Positions 8,295-16,725 of a stretch of 54,496 bases of DNA are shown one piece after another. Location: the NCBI RefSeq assembly GCF_009362785.1, contig NZ_WHNQ01000039.1, positions 1 to 54,496 of the forward strand, in the 5' to 3' direction. The first letter of the stretch is position 1, and the number at the start of each line of letters is the position of its first letter. The DNA is from Paraburkholderia atlantica. Its GTDB lineage: Bacteria > Pseudomonadota > Gammaproteobacteria > Burkholderiales > Burkholderiaceae. The position numbers and the translations under genes are program-made. The notes beneath the pieces were generated by a model. The model was not told the origin of the DNA and ran no database searches. It saw only the letters and a list, made by a program, of their open reading frames with translations.

Positions 8295-9131
8295 TCAGCG
8301 CAGTTCGCGAACCGCGAGATGGTCCATGTCGCCGAACACCTGGTTCTCGCCGACCATGCCCCAGATGAACGTGTACGCGCGCGTGCCGACACCCGAATGA
8401 ATCGACCAGCTCGGCGAGATCACCGCCTGCTCGTTGCGCACGACGATATGCCGTGTTTCGTGCGGCTCGCCCATCATGTGGAAGACGGCGGCGTCGTCGG
8501 CGACGTTGAAGTAGAAATACACCTCCATGCGGCGCTCGTGCGTGTGGCAGGGCATTGTGTTCCACAGGCTGCCCGGTTCGAGCTTGGTCATGCCCATCGA
8601 CAGCTGGCAGGTCGGCAGCACGTCGGGGACGATGAACTTGTAGATGGTGCGGCGGTTGCTCGTGGCCGGATCGCCGAGGGTTTCGGGCGAGGCCTGGTCG
8701 AGCGAGATCGTGCGGGTTGGATAGCTGGTGTGCGCGGGCGCGCAGTTCAGATAGAACTTCGCCGGCTGGTTGGCGTCGGCGCTGCCGAACGCGACCGCTT
8801 GCGCGCCCTTGCCGATATAGATCGCCTCTTCGCGGCGCACCGTGTAACGCGTGCCGTCGACATCGACCCAGCCGTCGCCGCCGATGTTGATTGCGCCGAG
8901 TTCACGCCGCTCGAGCAGATAGTTGACGCCGATCGCCTTGCCGAGCGAGCCCGGTACTTCGACCGCCCGCTCGACCGGCCACACGCCACCGACGATGATC
9001 CGGTCGATATGGCTATACGTGAGTCTCAACGCATCGCGCTCGAAGATCTGCTCGACCAGAAACTCGCGACGCAGCCCGGTGGTGTCGAGCGTCTTCGCGT
9101 ATTCGCTGTTGATGGCCTGTCTCACGTCCAT
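8295..9131 (-). CDS. kduI: 5-dehydro-4-deoxy-D-glucuronate isomerase
   Basis: A 278-residue cupin isomerase that converts 5-keto-4-deoxyuronate to 2,5-diketo-3-deoxygluconate in pectin and uronate oligomer breakdown. The metal-binding cluster PCHTHERRMEVYFYF (HxH plus Glu) and a later SIHSGVGT His are visible, matching the Zn site of KduI. ATG 9131 is chosen because AGGAGA lies just upstream and the product begins MDVRQAIN, standard for KduI. The longer frame to 9251 has no family match. It is first in the operon kduI-kduD-kdgR. Confidence 0.95.
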   Translation of the reverse strand: MDVRQAINSEYAKTLDTTGLRREFLVEQIFERDALRLTYSHIDRIIVGGVWPVERAVEVPGSLGKAIGVNYLLERRELGAINIGGDGWVDVDGTRYTVRREEAIYIGKGAQAVAFGSADANQPAKFYLNCAPAHTSYPTRTISLDQASPETLGDPATSNRRTIYKFIVPDVLPTCQLSMGMTKLEPGSLWNTMPCHTHERRMEVYFYFNVADDAAVFHMMGEPHETRHIVVRNEQAVISPSWSIHSGVGTRAYTFIWGMVGENQVFGDMDHLAVRELR

Positions 9132-9201
9132 TGATCGTTCTCCTGTCGGTATGCGGGGCGCGGCGCCGCCTTGTGCCCGAGACTGTAACGCAGAATCGTG
9201 A

Positions 9202-9222
9202 TTTCGGAACACTGGTCCGAAA
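9202..9222. promoter_or_regulatory. Inverted repeat upstream of kduI (candidate KdgR operator 1)
   Basis: TTTCGGA (9202-9208) and TCCGAAA (9216-9222) are perfect 7-bp arms with a 7-nt spacer, centred about 80 nt before the kduI start. The core contains GGAAC, shared with the second repeat at 9303-9315 in front of kdgT. IclR-type operators are often short palindromes of this kind. Assignment to the local IclR regulator is inference. Confidence 0.5.
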
Positions 9223-9302
9223 ATTTTTCGGCGAACGATTGCTGCTGGCAACGCGTCGTGCGAACGACCGGGTAAACGATAGTCAGGTTTAAGAAATAAA
9301 AC

Positions 9303-9315
9303 GGAACGGCGTTCC
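9303..9315. promoter_or_regulatory. Inverted repeat upstream of kdgT (candidate KdgR operator 2)
   Basis: GGAAC-GGC-GTTCC is a perfect 5-bp-arm palindrome, extended by flanking AAA and TTT. It lies just upstream of a possible -10 TATATT (9327-9332), so a bound regulator would cover the -35 position. Together with the repeat at 9202-9222 it suggests one regulator controls both divergent units. Confidence 0.5.
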
Positions 9316-9420
9316 TTTCATGATGCTATATTGCGCCGGACAGGGAGAGCCCGGCGTAGACCGGGACACCAACGCGGGTCATTAACCCGATAACGGGACG
9401 TCACCGTCCATGGAGGAGGC

Positions 9421-10443
9421 ATGAAGATCAAGAAGGCCATCGACCGCATTCCAGGCGGCCTGATGCTGGTGCCGCTGCTGCTCGGCGCCTGTGTGCACAC
9501 GTTCGCGCCCGGCGCGGGCAAATATCTGGGCTCGTTTACCAACGGCCTGATAACCGGCACCGTGCCGATTCTCGCGGTATGGTTCTTCTGCATGGGCGCG
9601 ACGATCGACCTGCGCGCAACCGGCACCGTGCTGCGCAAGTCGGGCACGCTGCTCGCCACCAAGATGCTGGTCGCGTGGATCGTCACGCTGATCGCCGCGC
9701 GCTTCATTCCGATCGACGGCATCAAGACCGGCCTGTTCGCGGGGCTGTCGTTGCTCGCGATCACCACCTCGATGGACATGACCAACGGCGGTCTGTACGC
9801 GGCCGTGATGCAACAGTACGGCACGAAGGAAGAGGCGGGCGCGTTCGTGCTGATGTCGGTCGAATCGGGGCCGCTGATCAGCATGATCATTCTGGGTGCC
9901 ACGGGTGTCGCGTTCTTCGAGCCGCGGCTGTTCGTCGGCGCGGTGCTGCCGTTTCTGATCGGCTTTGCGCTCGGCAACTTCGATAGCGAACTGCGCGAGC
10001 TGTTCGGCCGCTGCGTGCATCCGCTGATTCCGTTTTTCGGCTTTGCGCTCGGCAACGGCATCGATCTGAACGTGATCGTCACGAGCGGCTTGCCTGGCAT
10101 CGTGCTGGGGCTCGGCGTGATCGTCGTGACCGGCGTGCCGCTGATTCTGGCCGATCGCTGGATCGCCGGCGGCAATGGCGCGGCGGGGCTCGCGGCGTCG
10201 TCGACGGCGGGGGCCGCGGTCGCGAATCCGGCGATCATCGCCGACATGATTCCGAGCTTCAAACCGCTGGTGCCGGCCGCGACCGCGATGGTCGCCACCG
10301 CTTGCCTCGTGACCGCGATTCTGGTGCCGATCCTCACGGCGCTGTGGGTGCGCCGGCATCAGGCGCGCGGCACACTGCGCGAGGAGTTCGCCACCGCGAC
10401 CCAGGCGGCGCCGCTCAATGAGCAGCGCGATGCGCATGTTTGA
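9421..10443 (+). CDS. kdgT: 2-keto-3-deoxygluconate permease
   Basis: A 340-residue integral membrane symporter of the KdgT family, close to the usual length of about 330. It starts MKIKKAIDRIPGGLMLVPL, the characteristic KdgT opening. About ten hydrophobic segments follow, with conserved TTSMDMTNGGLYAA and FFGFALGNGIDL. It imports 2-keto-3-deoxygluconate with protons. GGAGG lies 5 nt before the ATG. The gene is divergent from kduI-kduD-kdgR. I see no kdgK or kdgA in the window, so the downstream kinase and aldolase must be elsewhere. Confidence 0.94.
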   Translation: MKIKKAIDRIPGGLMLVPLLLGACVHTFAPGAGKYLGSFTNGLITGTVPILAVWFFCMGATIDLRATGTVLRKSGTLLATKMLVAWIVTLIAARFIPIDGIKTGLFAGLSLLAITTSMDMTNGGLYAAVMQQYGTKEEAGAFVLMSVESGPLISMIILGATGVAFFEPRLFVGAVLPFLIGFALGNFDSELRELFGRCVHPLIPFFGFALGNGIDLNVIVTSGLPGIVLGLGVIVVTGVPLILADRWIAGGNGAAGLAASSTAGAAVANPAIIADMIPSFKPLVPAATAMVATACLVTAILVPILTALWVRRHQARGTLREEFATATQAAPLNEQRDAHV

Positions 10444-10460
10444 ATGAGTCGGTAGCAAGA

Positions 10461-10488
10461 AGCCGGCGCGCCGATCAGCGCGCCAGCT
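10461..10488. terminator. GC-rich hairpin between convergent kdgT and acetyltransferase
   Basis: AGCCGGCGCG (10461-10470) pairs with CGCGCCAGCT (10479-10488) around an 8-nt loop, with one mismatch. It spans the stop region of the minus-strand acetyltransferase and sits 18 nt after kdgT. No clear T-run follows, so it is only a possible bidirectional terminator. Confidence 0.35.
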
Positions 10489-11095
10489 TCGCTTCGAGCA
10501 TCGTCTTCACGGCGGGCCATTCGTCGTCGATGATGCTAAAGCGCACCGAGTTGCGCTTGCGTCCATCGGGCATGATCCGCTCGTGCCGCACGATACCTTC
10601 CTGTTTCGCACCGATGCGCAGGATCGCCGCGCGCGATCTGTCGTTGAGCTCGTCGGTCGTGAACTGCACGCGCACGCAGTGCATCACGTCGAACGCGTGG
10701 CACAGCAGCAGATACTTCGCCTCGGTGTTCACGACCGAGCGCTGCGCCGATGCGGCAAGCCAGGTATGGCCGATTTCGAGCTTGCGGTTCGCGCGATCGA
10801 TCTTCCAGAACCGCGTGCTGCCGACGATGCGGCCGGCGCCGTCATTCCTGTCATCCTCGTCACGCCGCACGATCACGAACGGCATCATCTTGCCATCCGC
10901 GCGGCCGGCGAGCGCCCTGGCAATATACGCATCGATCGTCGCCGGGCCCGGCACGACGGTCAGCTTCGTGTTCCACAGTTGCCCGTCAGCGGCGGCGTCG
11001 ACGAGCGCCTGCGCGTGGTCCTCGCGCAGCGGCCGCAGCTCGACGAACGAGCCGCTCAGCGTGGGCTGCATCGATTCGGTGGAGATATCGTTCAT
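10475..11095 (-). CDS. GNAT-family N-acetyltransferase (RimJ/RimL type)
   Basis: A 206-residue cytoplasmic acetyltransferase. The N-terminal segment FVELRPLREDHAQALVDAA and the central RIVGSTRFWKID, LEIGHTWLA and HCVRVQFTTDELNDRS blocks match the RimJ/RimL-like fold, where the last block sits by the acetyl-CoA site. The start MNDISTESM at 11095 is chosen because the upstream in-frame extension (to 11356) has no family resemblance. The acceptor substrate cannot be deduced. It is flanked by kdgT (convergent) and an aldehyde dehydrogenase on the same strand. Confidence 0.85.
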   Translation of the reverse strand: MNDISTESMQPTLSGSFVELRPLREDHAQALVDAAADGQLWNTKLTVVPGPATIDAYIARALAGRADGKMMPFVIVRRDEDDRNDGAGRIVGSTRFWKIDRANRKLEIGHTWLAASAQRSVVNTEAKYLLLCHAFDVMHCVRVQFTTDELNDRSRAAILRIGAKQEGIVRHERIMPDGRKRNSVRFSIIDDEWPAVKTMLEAKLAR

Positions 11096-11217
11096 GGCAA
11101 TAAAAAAGGTCCGCGAGCGGAAAACTCGTGGACCTGGCAGATCGGTTGATCCGTGCTGTGAAACGACGCGGCCGGCAAACTCGCGGCGCCGTTCCCCGAA
11201 GCGCGTGATCAGCGCGA

Positions 11218-12663
11218 TTAAACCGACATCACCGTGACAGCCTTGGTGACGAGGTAGGCTTCCATCGCCTCCGGGCCGCCTTCCGAGCCGTAGCCGGAAT
11301 CCTTGACACCGCCGAACGGCATTTCCGGCGTCGGCGTGGCAGGCTGGTTGATCCACAGCATGCCGACTTCCATGCGCTGCGACAGCAGATGCACGTTGGC
11401 GAACGACTTCGTATACGCGTAGCCGGCGAGGCCGTACGGCAGACGGTTCGCTTCGGCGATCGCTTCTTCGAGCTTGTCGAAGCCGCGGATCGCGGCGACC
11501 GGCCCGAACGGCTCGTTGTTGAACACGTCGGCTTCGAGCGGCACGTCGGTCAGCACGGTGGCCGCGAAGAAGTTGCCTTCGGTGCCGACGCGCTCGCCGC
11601 CCGTCGCGACCTTCGCGCCGGTCTTGCGGGCATCGTCGACGACCTTGGCCATCGCGCTCAGACGGCGCGCGTTGGCGAGCGGCCCGAGCGTCGTGCCTTC
11701 GGCGAGACCGTCGCCGAGCTTCAGGCTTTCAGCATGCTTGACGAGCGCCGCGGCGAACTCTTCGCGGATGCTGTTGTGCACGAGAAAACGCGTGGGCGAG
11801 ATGCAGACCTGGCCCGCGTTGCGGAACTTCGCGGCGCCGGCTGCCTTGACCGCGAGCGCGACGTCGGCGTCTTCCGCGACGATCACCGGCGCGTGGCCGC
11901 CGAGTTCCATCGTCGCGCGCTTCATGTGCGAGCCGGCCAGCGCGGCGAGCTGCTTGCCGACCGGCGTCGAGCCCGTGAACGTGACCTTGCGGATGACCGG
12001 ATGCGGGATCAGGTAGCTCGAGATTTCAGCCGGATCGCCGAACACGAGGCCGACCGTGCCGGGCGGCACGCCGGCTTCGACGAACGCTTGCAGCAACGCC
12101 GCCGGCGATGCCGGGGTTTCTTCCGGTGCCTTCACGAGGAACGAGCAGCCGCAGGCGAGCGACGCCGACAGCTTGCGCACGACCTGGTTGACCGGGAAGT
12201 TCCACGGCGTGAACGCGGCGACCGGTCCGATCGGCTCCTTCAGCACCTGCGATTGCGCGGCGAGGTTGCGCGACGGCACGATGCGGCCATACACGCGGCG
12301 GCCTTCGTCCGCGAACCATTCGATGATGTCCGCGGCGGCCAGCACTTCGACACGCGCCTCGGCGAACGGCTTGCCCTGTTCCTGCGTCATCAGGCGGCCG
12401 ATGTCGGAGGCGCGCTCGCGCACGAGGGCGGCGGCCTTGCGCATGATGGTGGCTCGCTCGTTGGCCGGCACCTTGCGCCAGGCTTCGAAGCCACGCTGCG
12501 CGGCTTCGAGCGCGCGGTCCAGGTCGGGGATGCCGGCATGCGCGACCTTGCCGATGGCCTGGCCGGTCGCGGGGTTGATCACGTCGAGGGTCTTGCCGCT
12601 GGCGGCGTCACACCATTCGCCGTTGATCAGAAGACGGGTATCGGTATAGCTCGAGATGGCCAT
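11218..12663 (-). CDS. NAD(P)-dependent alpha-ketoglutarate/succinate semialdehyde dehydrogenase
   Basis: A 481-residue aldehyde dehydrogenase. Visible are the opening LLINGEWCDAASGKTLDVIN, cofactor-binding TPWNFPVNQVVRK, FTGSTPVGKQL, the general-base Glu in MELGGHAPV, and the catalytic Cys in FRNAGQVCISPTRF. The sequence is strikingly like what I recall of the Azospirillum type I ketoglutarate semialdehyde dehydrogenase (AraE), a close relative of GabD. Oxidation of 2,5-dioxopentanoate, the last step of non-phosphorylative pentose or hexarate routes, is therefore likely. Succinate semialdehyde is the alternative. ATG 12663 has AGGAA upstream. The kdu genes nearby fit a sugar-acid setting. 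Confidence 0.85.
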   Translation of the reverse strand: MAISSYTDTRLLINGEWCDAASGKTLDVINPATGQAIGKVAHAGIPDLDRALEAAQRGFEAWRKVPANERATIMRKAAALVRERASDIGRLMTQEQGKPFAEARVEVLAAADIIEWFADEGRRVYGRIVPSRNLAAQSQVLKEPIGPVAAFTPWNFPVNQVVRKLSASLACGCSFLVKAPEETPASPAALLQAFVEAGVPPGTVGLVFGDPAEISSYLIPHPVIRKVTFTGSTPVGKQLAALAGSHMKRATMELGGHAPVIVAEDADVALAVKAAGAAKFRNAGQVCISPTRFLVHNSIREEFAAALVKHAESLKLGDGLAEGTTLGPLANARRLSAMAKVVDDARKTGAKVATGGERVGTEGNFFAATVLTDVPLEADVFNNEPFGPVAAIRGFDKLEEAIAEANRLPYGLAGYAYTKSFANVHLLSQRMEVGMLWINQPATPTPEMPFGGVKDSGYGSEGGPEAMEAYLVTKAVTVMSV

Positions 12664-12743
12664 GCTGGGTTCCTGTGAGAGGGAAAACAACTGGCCGCGC
12701 GGTCGTGCGGCACGAGGCGACACACCTACGCGGCCATGAATAA

Positions 12744-12781
12744 ATTGCCGATACCAATTATCTTATCTGATTGCGGGCAAT
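12744..12781. promoter_or_regulatory. Promoter/operator region of the aldehyde dehydrogenase gene
   Basis: This AT-rich patch contrasts with its GC-rich surroundings. It holds ATTGCC (12744-12749), a small palindrome ATTGC-GG-GCAAT (12770-12781) and TACCAAT/ATTGGTA. On the minus strand a GATAAT-like -10 can be read. The whole suggests a regulated promoter for the dehydrogenase; the regulator is unknown. Confidence 0.35.
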
Positions 12782-12933
12782 CGCACCGGCCGCGGACCGT
12801 CGGCGCTCGCACGTGGCATGCGGCTTGCTGAGGCTTGGCACCGGCGCGACTTTGCGGGTCACGCCGGGGCGCCGCGTCAGCGCTGCGTGAAACCCATTCA
12901 ACCGCTACTACAGCGCATCACGAGGACATCGCC

Positions 12934-13137
12934 ATGCCAACCGGAACAGTGAAATGGTTCAACGACGCGAAGGGCTTCGGCTTCATCACCCCCGATGATG
13001 GCGGCGAAGATCTGTTCGCCCATTTTTCGGAGATTCGCACCGAAGGTTTCAAGTCGTTGCAAGAAAATCAGAAAGTCAGCTTCGAAATCAAGCAGGGGCC
13101 GAAAGGCAAGCAGGCGGCCGATATCAAGCCGGTGTGA
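12934..13137 (+). CDS. Cold-shock domain protein (CspA family)
   Basis: A 67-residue single cold-shock domain. It has the RNP-1-like motif KGFGFITP and RNP-2-like DLFAHFS, and opens TGTVKWFNDAKGFGF, almost invariant for bacterial Csp proteins. It binds single-stranded RNA/DNA and melts RNA structure. GAGGA lies at 12922-12926, 7 nt before the ATG. The preceding 270 bases contain a long leader as seen for many csp genes, but I could not define a thermosensor structure by eye. Confidence 0.95.
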   Translation: MPTGTVKWFNDAKGFGFITPDDGGEDLFAHFSEIRTEGFKSLQENQKVSFEIKQGPKGKQAADIKPV

Positions 13138-13173
13138 CGCCGGCATGGCGGCTCATCCGCATGCGAGGTAACG

Positions 13174-13584
13174 ATGGATAAGGACGCCGCGTATGCGGAG
13201 ATCGAGCGTAATGGCGGCGCCACTTATGCAAAAACCTTCGCTGCGCGTTATCCCGACGAACCGCTGACACCGTTCTGTCATCGCTATCTGTTCGAGCGGG
13301 CGCAGCGCGACGAAGCGGAGCACGACGCGGCCGCGGCCACGCACGACGACGAGCGCGGTTTCGCGCTGAGGTCGCTCGCGCGCATGGAGGCGTCGTCGCA
13401 TATCGCGCAGGCGGCGGCGAGCGCGTCGCGCGACGCGGCAGCCGCCGCCCACACGTCGGCCCGCGCGGCGCGCCGCTCGGCCTTCTGGACCATGATCGCC
13501 GCGCTCGCGTCGGCGACGGGCGTAGTGGTAAACGCGGCCCTCAATCTCGGCTGGCTCGAGTGGGCGAGACATCTTGCTCGATAA
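13174..13584 (+). CDS. Hypothetical membrane-anchored protein, 136 residues
   Basis: I do not recognise the family. The N-terminal half is charged and helical (AEIERNGGATYAKTFAARYP, then Glu/Asp/Arg-rich). The middle is Ala/Ser-rich and coiled-coil-like (AQAAASASRDAAAAAHTSA). The last 35 residues form one hydrophobic segment (FWTMIAALASATGVVVNAAL), so it is probably a tail-anchored inner-membrane protein. A weak GAGG is upstream. It follows the cold-shock gene by 36 nt and may be transcribed with it. Confidence 0.6.
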   Translation: MDKDAAYAEIERNGGATYAKTFAARYPDEPLTPFCHRYLFERAQRDEAEHDAAAATHDDERGFALRSLARMEASSHIAQAAASASRDAAAAAHTSARAARRSAFWTMIAALASATGVVVNAALNLGWLEWARHLAR

Positions 13585-13964
13585 GCGACGCGTCGGGCCG
13601 CGCGTTGGCGCCCGTGAGTGTGATGTGAGTCGGAGACACCGGCGGGGCTAGCCCGCAAGCCACGCGACAACCTATGCATTTACCACACCGATACGACATC
13701 GATGCGACACGGTTACACGAGCGCGTCGATCGCACAAATCGACTCATCGGAGCATGCCGCGGGCGGTCTGAACGCAGTATTATTCTTCAGGTTTCCTTCA
13801 GCTTTGCTCCGTACTATTTGCGCCACTGCCCTTGGCCTTTCCGGACCGCGGCCGCCGCTACGCGCGGGTCGAGCACAGGCTTTCACGACCTGCATTCGGG
13901 CAATGGAACAGATAGATTCCTGACTGAAAACTGAAAGCGCCTATAAAGGCTTGCTGGAGCATCC
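13585..13964. other. 380-base promoter region of the hpnJ operon
   Basis: No credible gene lies here; short open frames are GC-driven. The region holds the tandem hexamer box (13785-13801), a -10-like TACTAT (13812-13817) ten bases after it, a small GCC-TATAAA-GGC hairpin near 13940, and GGAG (13956-13959) before hpnJ. A transcript starting near 13824 would have a leader of about 140 nt. Confidence 0.6.
13785..13801 (+). promoter_or_regulatory. PmrA/QseB-type box 1 (upstream of hpnJ operon)
   Basis: CTTCAG-GTTTC-CTTCAG is an exact direct hexamer repeat with 11-bp periodicity. A -10-like TACTAT follows 10 bp downstream, so the box occupies the -35 position as expected for activation by an OmpR-family regulator. 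The same layout recurs at 20045, 22810 and 48534. PmrA boxes of enterobacteria have the form CTTAAG-N5-CTTAAK, which is very close. Confidence 0.65.
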
Positions 13965-15386
13965 ATGAAAACTCTGTTCTTGCAGGCGCCGTCGTACGAC
14001 GGCTTCGATGGTGGCGCGGGTTCGCGCTATCAGGCCAAGCGTGAAGTTCGCTCGTTCTGGTATCCGACGTGGCTCGCACAACCCGCCGCACTCGTCCCCG
14101 ACAGCCGCGTGCTCGACGCAACGGCAGACGGACTGTCCGTCGAAGCCGCGCTCGACATCGCTTCGCAATACGAGCTGGTGGTGATTCACACCAGCACGCC
14201 ATCCTTCCCGACCGACGCACTGTTCGCCCAGGACCTCAAGAAGCGCAAGCCGTCGCTGCTGATCGGCATGGTCGGCGCGAAGGTTGCGGTCGATCCGCAT
14301 AATTCGCTGATCGCGACCGAGGCCATCGACTTCGTTTGCCGCGAGGAATTCGACTACACCTGCAAGGAAATCTCCGAGGGCAAGCCGTTCTCGCAGATCC
14401 TGGGCCTGAGCTATCGCGCCCCCGACGGCTCGATCGAACACAACGAAGCGCGTCCGATCCTCGAGAACATGGACGAGCTGCCGTTCGTCGCGCCGATCTA
14501 CAAGCGCGATCTGACCATCAAGAACTACTTCAACGGCTACCTGAAGCATCCGTACGTGTCGCTGTACACCGGCCGCGGCTGCCGCTCGAAGTGCACGTTC
14601 TGCCTGTGGCCGCAAACGGTCGGCGGCCATCGCTATCGCGTGCGTTCGGTCGAGAACGTGCTCGAGGAAGTGAAATGGATTCGCGACAACATGCCCGAAG
14701 TCAAGGAGATCATGTTCGACGACGACACCTTCACCGATTTCAAGCCACGCGCCGAAGAAATTGCGCGCGGCATGGGCAAGCTGGGCGTCACGTGGTCGTG
14801 CAACGCGAAGGCCAACGTGCCTTACTCGACGCTGAAGATCATGAAGGAAAACGGCCTGCGCCTGCTGCTGGTCGGCTACGAGTCCGGCGACGACCAGATC
14901 CTGCTGAACGTCAAGAAGGGCCTGCGTACGGACATCGCTCGGCGCTTCGCGCAGGACTGCCGCACGCTCGGCATCAAGGTGCACGGCACCTTCATTATCG
15001 GCTTGCCGGGCGAGACGCAGGAAACCATCCAGAAGACCATCGAGTACGCGAAAGAGATCAATCCGCTGACCATCCAGGTGTCGCTCGCCGCGCCGTATCC
15101 GGGCACCCGGCTCTATAACCAGGCGGTCGAGAGCGGCTGGCTCGCGGAGAACAAGGTGATCAATCTCGTCAGCAAACAGGGCGTGCAGCTGGCGGCGATC
15201 GGCTACCCGCATCTGTCGCGCGACGAGATGTACCATCAGCTCGAGAACTTCTATAAGCGCTTTTATTTCCGGCCGTCGAAGATCTGGGAGATCCTGCGCG
15301 AAATGCTGACGAGCTGGGACATGATGAAACGGCGCCTGCGCGAAGGCGTCGAGTTTTTCCGCTTCCTGCGCGCGCACGAGGCGTGA
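13965..15386 (+). CDS. hpnJ: Hopanoid biosynthesis radical SAM protein HpnJ
   Basis: A 473-residue B12-binding-like/radical SAM protein. An N-terminal cobalamin-type Rossmann half is followed by the Fe-S motif CRSKCTFC (Cys206, 210, 213), the LPGETQETIQ segment and a C-terminal tail. HpnJ is reported to act on bacteriohopanetetrol glucosamine to form the cyclitol-ether head group, after HpnI (transferase) and HpnK (deacetylase). GGAG lies 5 nt before the ATG. It is first in hpnJ-hpnI-ORF61-hpnL and overlaps hpnI by 4 nt (GTGA). hpnK is 6.5 kb away behind a second hpnI-like gene. Confidence 0.93.
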   Translation: MKTLFLQAPSYDGFDGGAGSRYQAKREVRSFWYPTWLAQPAALVPDSRVLDATADGLSVEAALDIASQYELVVIHTSTPSFPTDALFAQDLKKRKPSLLIGMVGAKVAVDPHNSLIATEAIDFVCREEFDYTCKEISEGKPFSQILGLSYRAPDGSIEHNEARPILENMDELPFVAPIYKRDLTIKNYFNGYLKHPYVSLYTGRGCRSKCTFCLWPQTVGGHRYRVRSVENVLEEVKWIRDNMPEVKEIMFDDDTFTDFKPRAEEIARGMGKLGVTWSCNAKANVPYSTLKIMKENGLRLLLVGYESGDDQILLNVKKGLRTDIARRFAQDCRTLGIKVHGTFIIGLPGETQETIQKTIEYAKEINPLTIQVSLAAPYPGTRLYNQAVESGWLAENKVINLVSKQGVQLAAIGYPHLSRDEMYHQLENFYKRFYFRPSKIWEILREMLTSWDMMKRRLREGVEFFRFLRAHEA

Positions 15387-16543
15387 GCGCCGTACACATC
15401 GCCGCCGTCACGCTCGCCTACGCGTGCGCGGCGGCGGCTGTTGTCGGCATCGGCTACACCGTGCTCGCGAGCGCGCTGATAGGGCGTTTCTTCGCGAGGG
15501 CGGTGGCCGTTCCCTCGAGCTTTCCGCCCATTACGGTGATCAAACCGTTGCACGGCAACGAGTGGGCGTTGCTCGGTAATCTGTCGAGCTTCTGCGCCCA
15601 GGATTATCCGGGACCCGTGCAATTCCTGTTCGGCGTGCACGACTCCGCCGACCCCGCGCTGCAAACCGTCGACGAACTGCGGCGCCTGCATCCGCAGGCG
15701 GACATCGCCGTGGTCGCCGATGCGCGTCTGTACGGACCGAACCGCAAGATCAGCAACATCCTCAACATGCTGCCGCAGGCGCGCCACGACGTGCTCGTAT
15801 TCGCGGACAGCGACGTGTGCGTTAGCCCCGACTATCTGCGCAACGTGGTCGGCGAATTGCAGAAGCCGGGCGTCGGGCTCGTCACCTGCGCGTATCGCGG
15901 CCAGCCCGATCCGGGTTTCTGGCCGCGGTTGTCGGCGATCGCCACCAACTACCAGTTCCTGCCGGGCGTCGTCACCGGACTCGCGCTCGGGCTCGCGCGG
16001 CCGTGCTTCGGCCAGACCATCGCGATGCGGCGCGACACCTACGAGCGCATCGGCGGCTTCAAGCCGTTCGTGCGGCATCTGGCCGAGGACTACGAGATCG
16101 GCGCGGCGGTGCGCGCGGCGGGCGAGCAGGTCACGATTCCGCCGTTCGCGATCGCGCATGCCTGTGTCGAAGCGAGCGCCGCGCAACTGGTGACGCACGA
16201 ACTGCGCTGGAGCCGCACGATCCGGCGCATCGATCCGCTCGGACACTTCGGCACCGCGCTCGTGCATCCGTTGCCGTTCGCGCTGCTGGCGCTCGCGTGC
16301 TCGGGCGGCGCGCCGTGGGCGTGGCTGCTCGCGGCAGTGGCGGTGCTCGCGCGTGTCGCGTTGAAGTGGCGCGCGGATCGGGCGTTGCGTCAGCGCTGCC
16401 GCGATCTGTGGCTACTGCCGTTATGGGATATCGTATCGTTTGCGATTTTCGTCGCGAGCTTCCGCTCGTCGCGGGTGATCTGGCGGGGCTTCAGCTTCAA
16501 GGTCGACGGCGACGGGCTGCTGTCGGCGGCACAGGACGAATGA
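15383..16543 (+). CDS. hpnI: Hopanoid biosynthesis glycosyltransferase HpnI (copy 1)
   Basis: A 386-residue membrane glycosyltransferase of the ceramide-glucosyltransferase type (GT21-like). An N-terminal membrane helix is followed by PPITVIKPLHGNE, the DxD-type metal site region FADSDVCVSPDYL, QTIAMRRDTYERIGGF, the acceptor-side HLAEDYEIG and the RWSRTIRRIDP (QRRW-like) motif. Two or three C-terminal hydrophobic segments follow. It is thought to add N-acetylglucosamine to bacteriohopanetetrol. The GTG start at 15383 overlaps the hpnJ stop as GTGA. A second, divergent copy sits at 20656-21921. Confidence 0.9.
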   Translation: MSAVHIAAVTLAYACAAAAVVGIGYTVLASALIGRFFARAVAVPSSFPPITVIKPLHGNEWALLGNLSSFCAQDYPGPVQFLFGVHDSADPALQTVDELRRLHPQADIAVVADARLYGPNRKISNILNMLPQARHDVLVFADSDVCVSPDYLRNVVGELQKPGVGLVTCAYRGQPDPGFWPRLSAIATNYQFLPGVVTGLALGLARPCFGQTIAMRRDTYERIGGFKPFVRHLAEDYEIGAAVRAAGEQVTIPPFAIAHACVEASAAQLVTHELRWSRTIRRIDPLGHFGTALVHPLPFALLALACSGGAPWAWLLAAVAVLARVALKWRADRALRQRCRDLWLLPLWDIVSFAIFVASFRSSRVIWRGFSFKVDGDGLLSAAQDE

Positions 16544-16725
16544 CGAACGAACGGCAGATTGGGCGGGCAATGAGCGAAGAAGTTTCGAGCGGGCGCAACA
16601 GGAGCGCCCTGGAGACGCGCGGCAGCGGCCCGGCGGCACAGGCGGCGCAAACGACAACCGATGCCGCGGCACGCGGCGTGCGGCGCATCAGATCTATCGA
16701 GATCGTGTGCGAGGTGCCCGCATGA
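16540..16725 (+). CDS. 61-residue ORF coupled between hpnI and hpnL
   Basis: The ATG at 16540 overlaps the hpnI stop (ATGA), and its own TGA (16723-16725) overlaps the ATG of hpnL (16722) in the same ATGA way. This double junction is the main evidence that it is translated. The product is hydrophilic and low in complexity (NERQIGRAMSEEVSSGRN, then Ala/Thr-rich and Arg-rich parts) and has no membrane helix. I recognise no domain. A purely linking function for translational coupling is possible. Confidence 0.5.
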   Translation: MTNERQIGRAMSEEVSSGRNRSALETRGSGPAAQAAQTTTDAAARGVRRIRSIEIVCEVPA

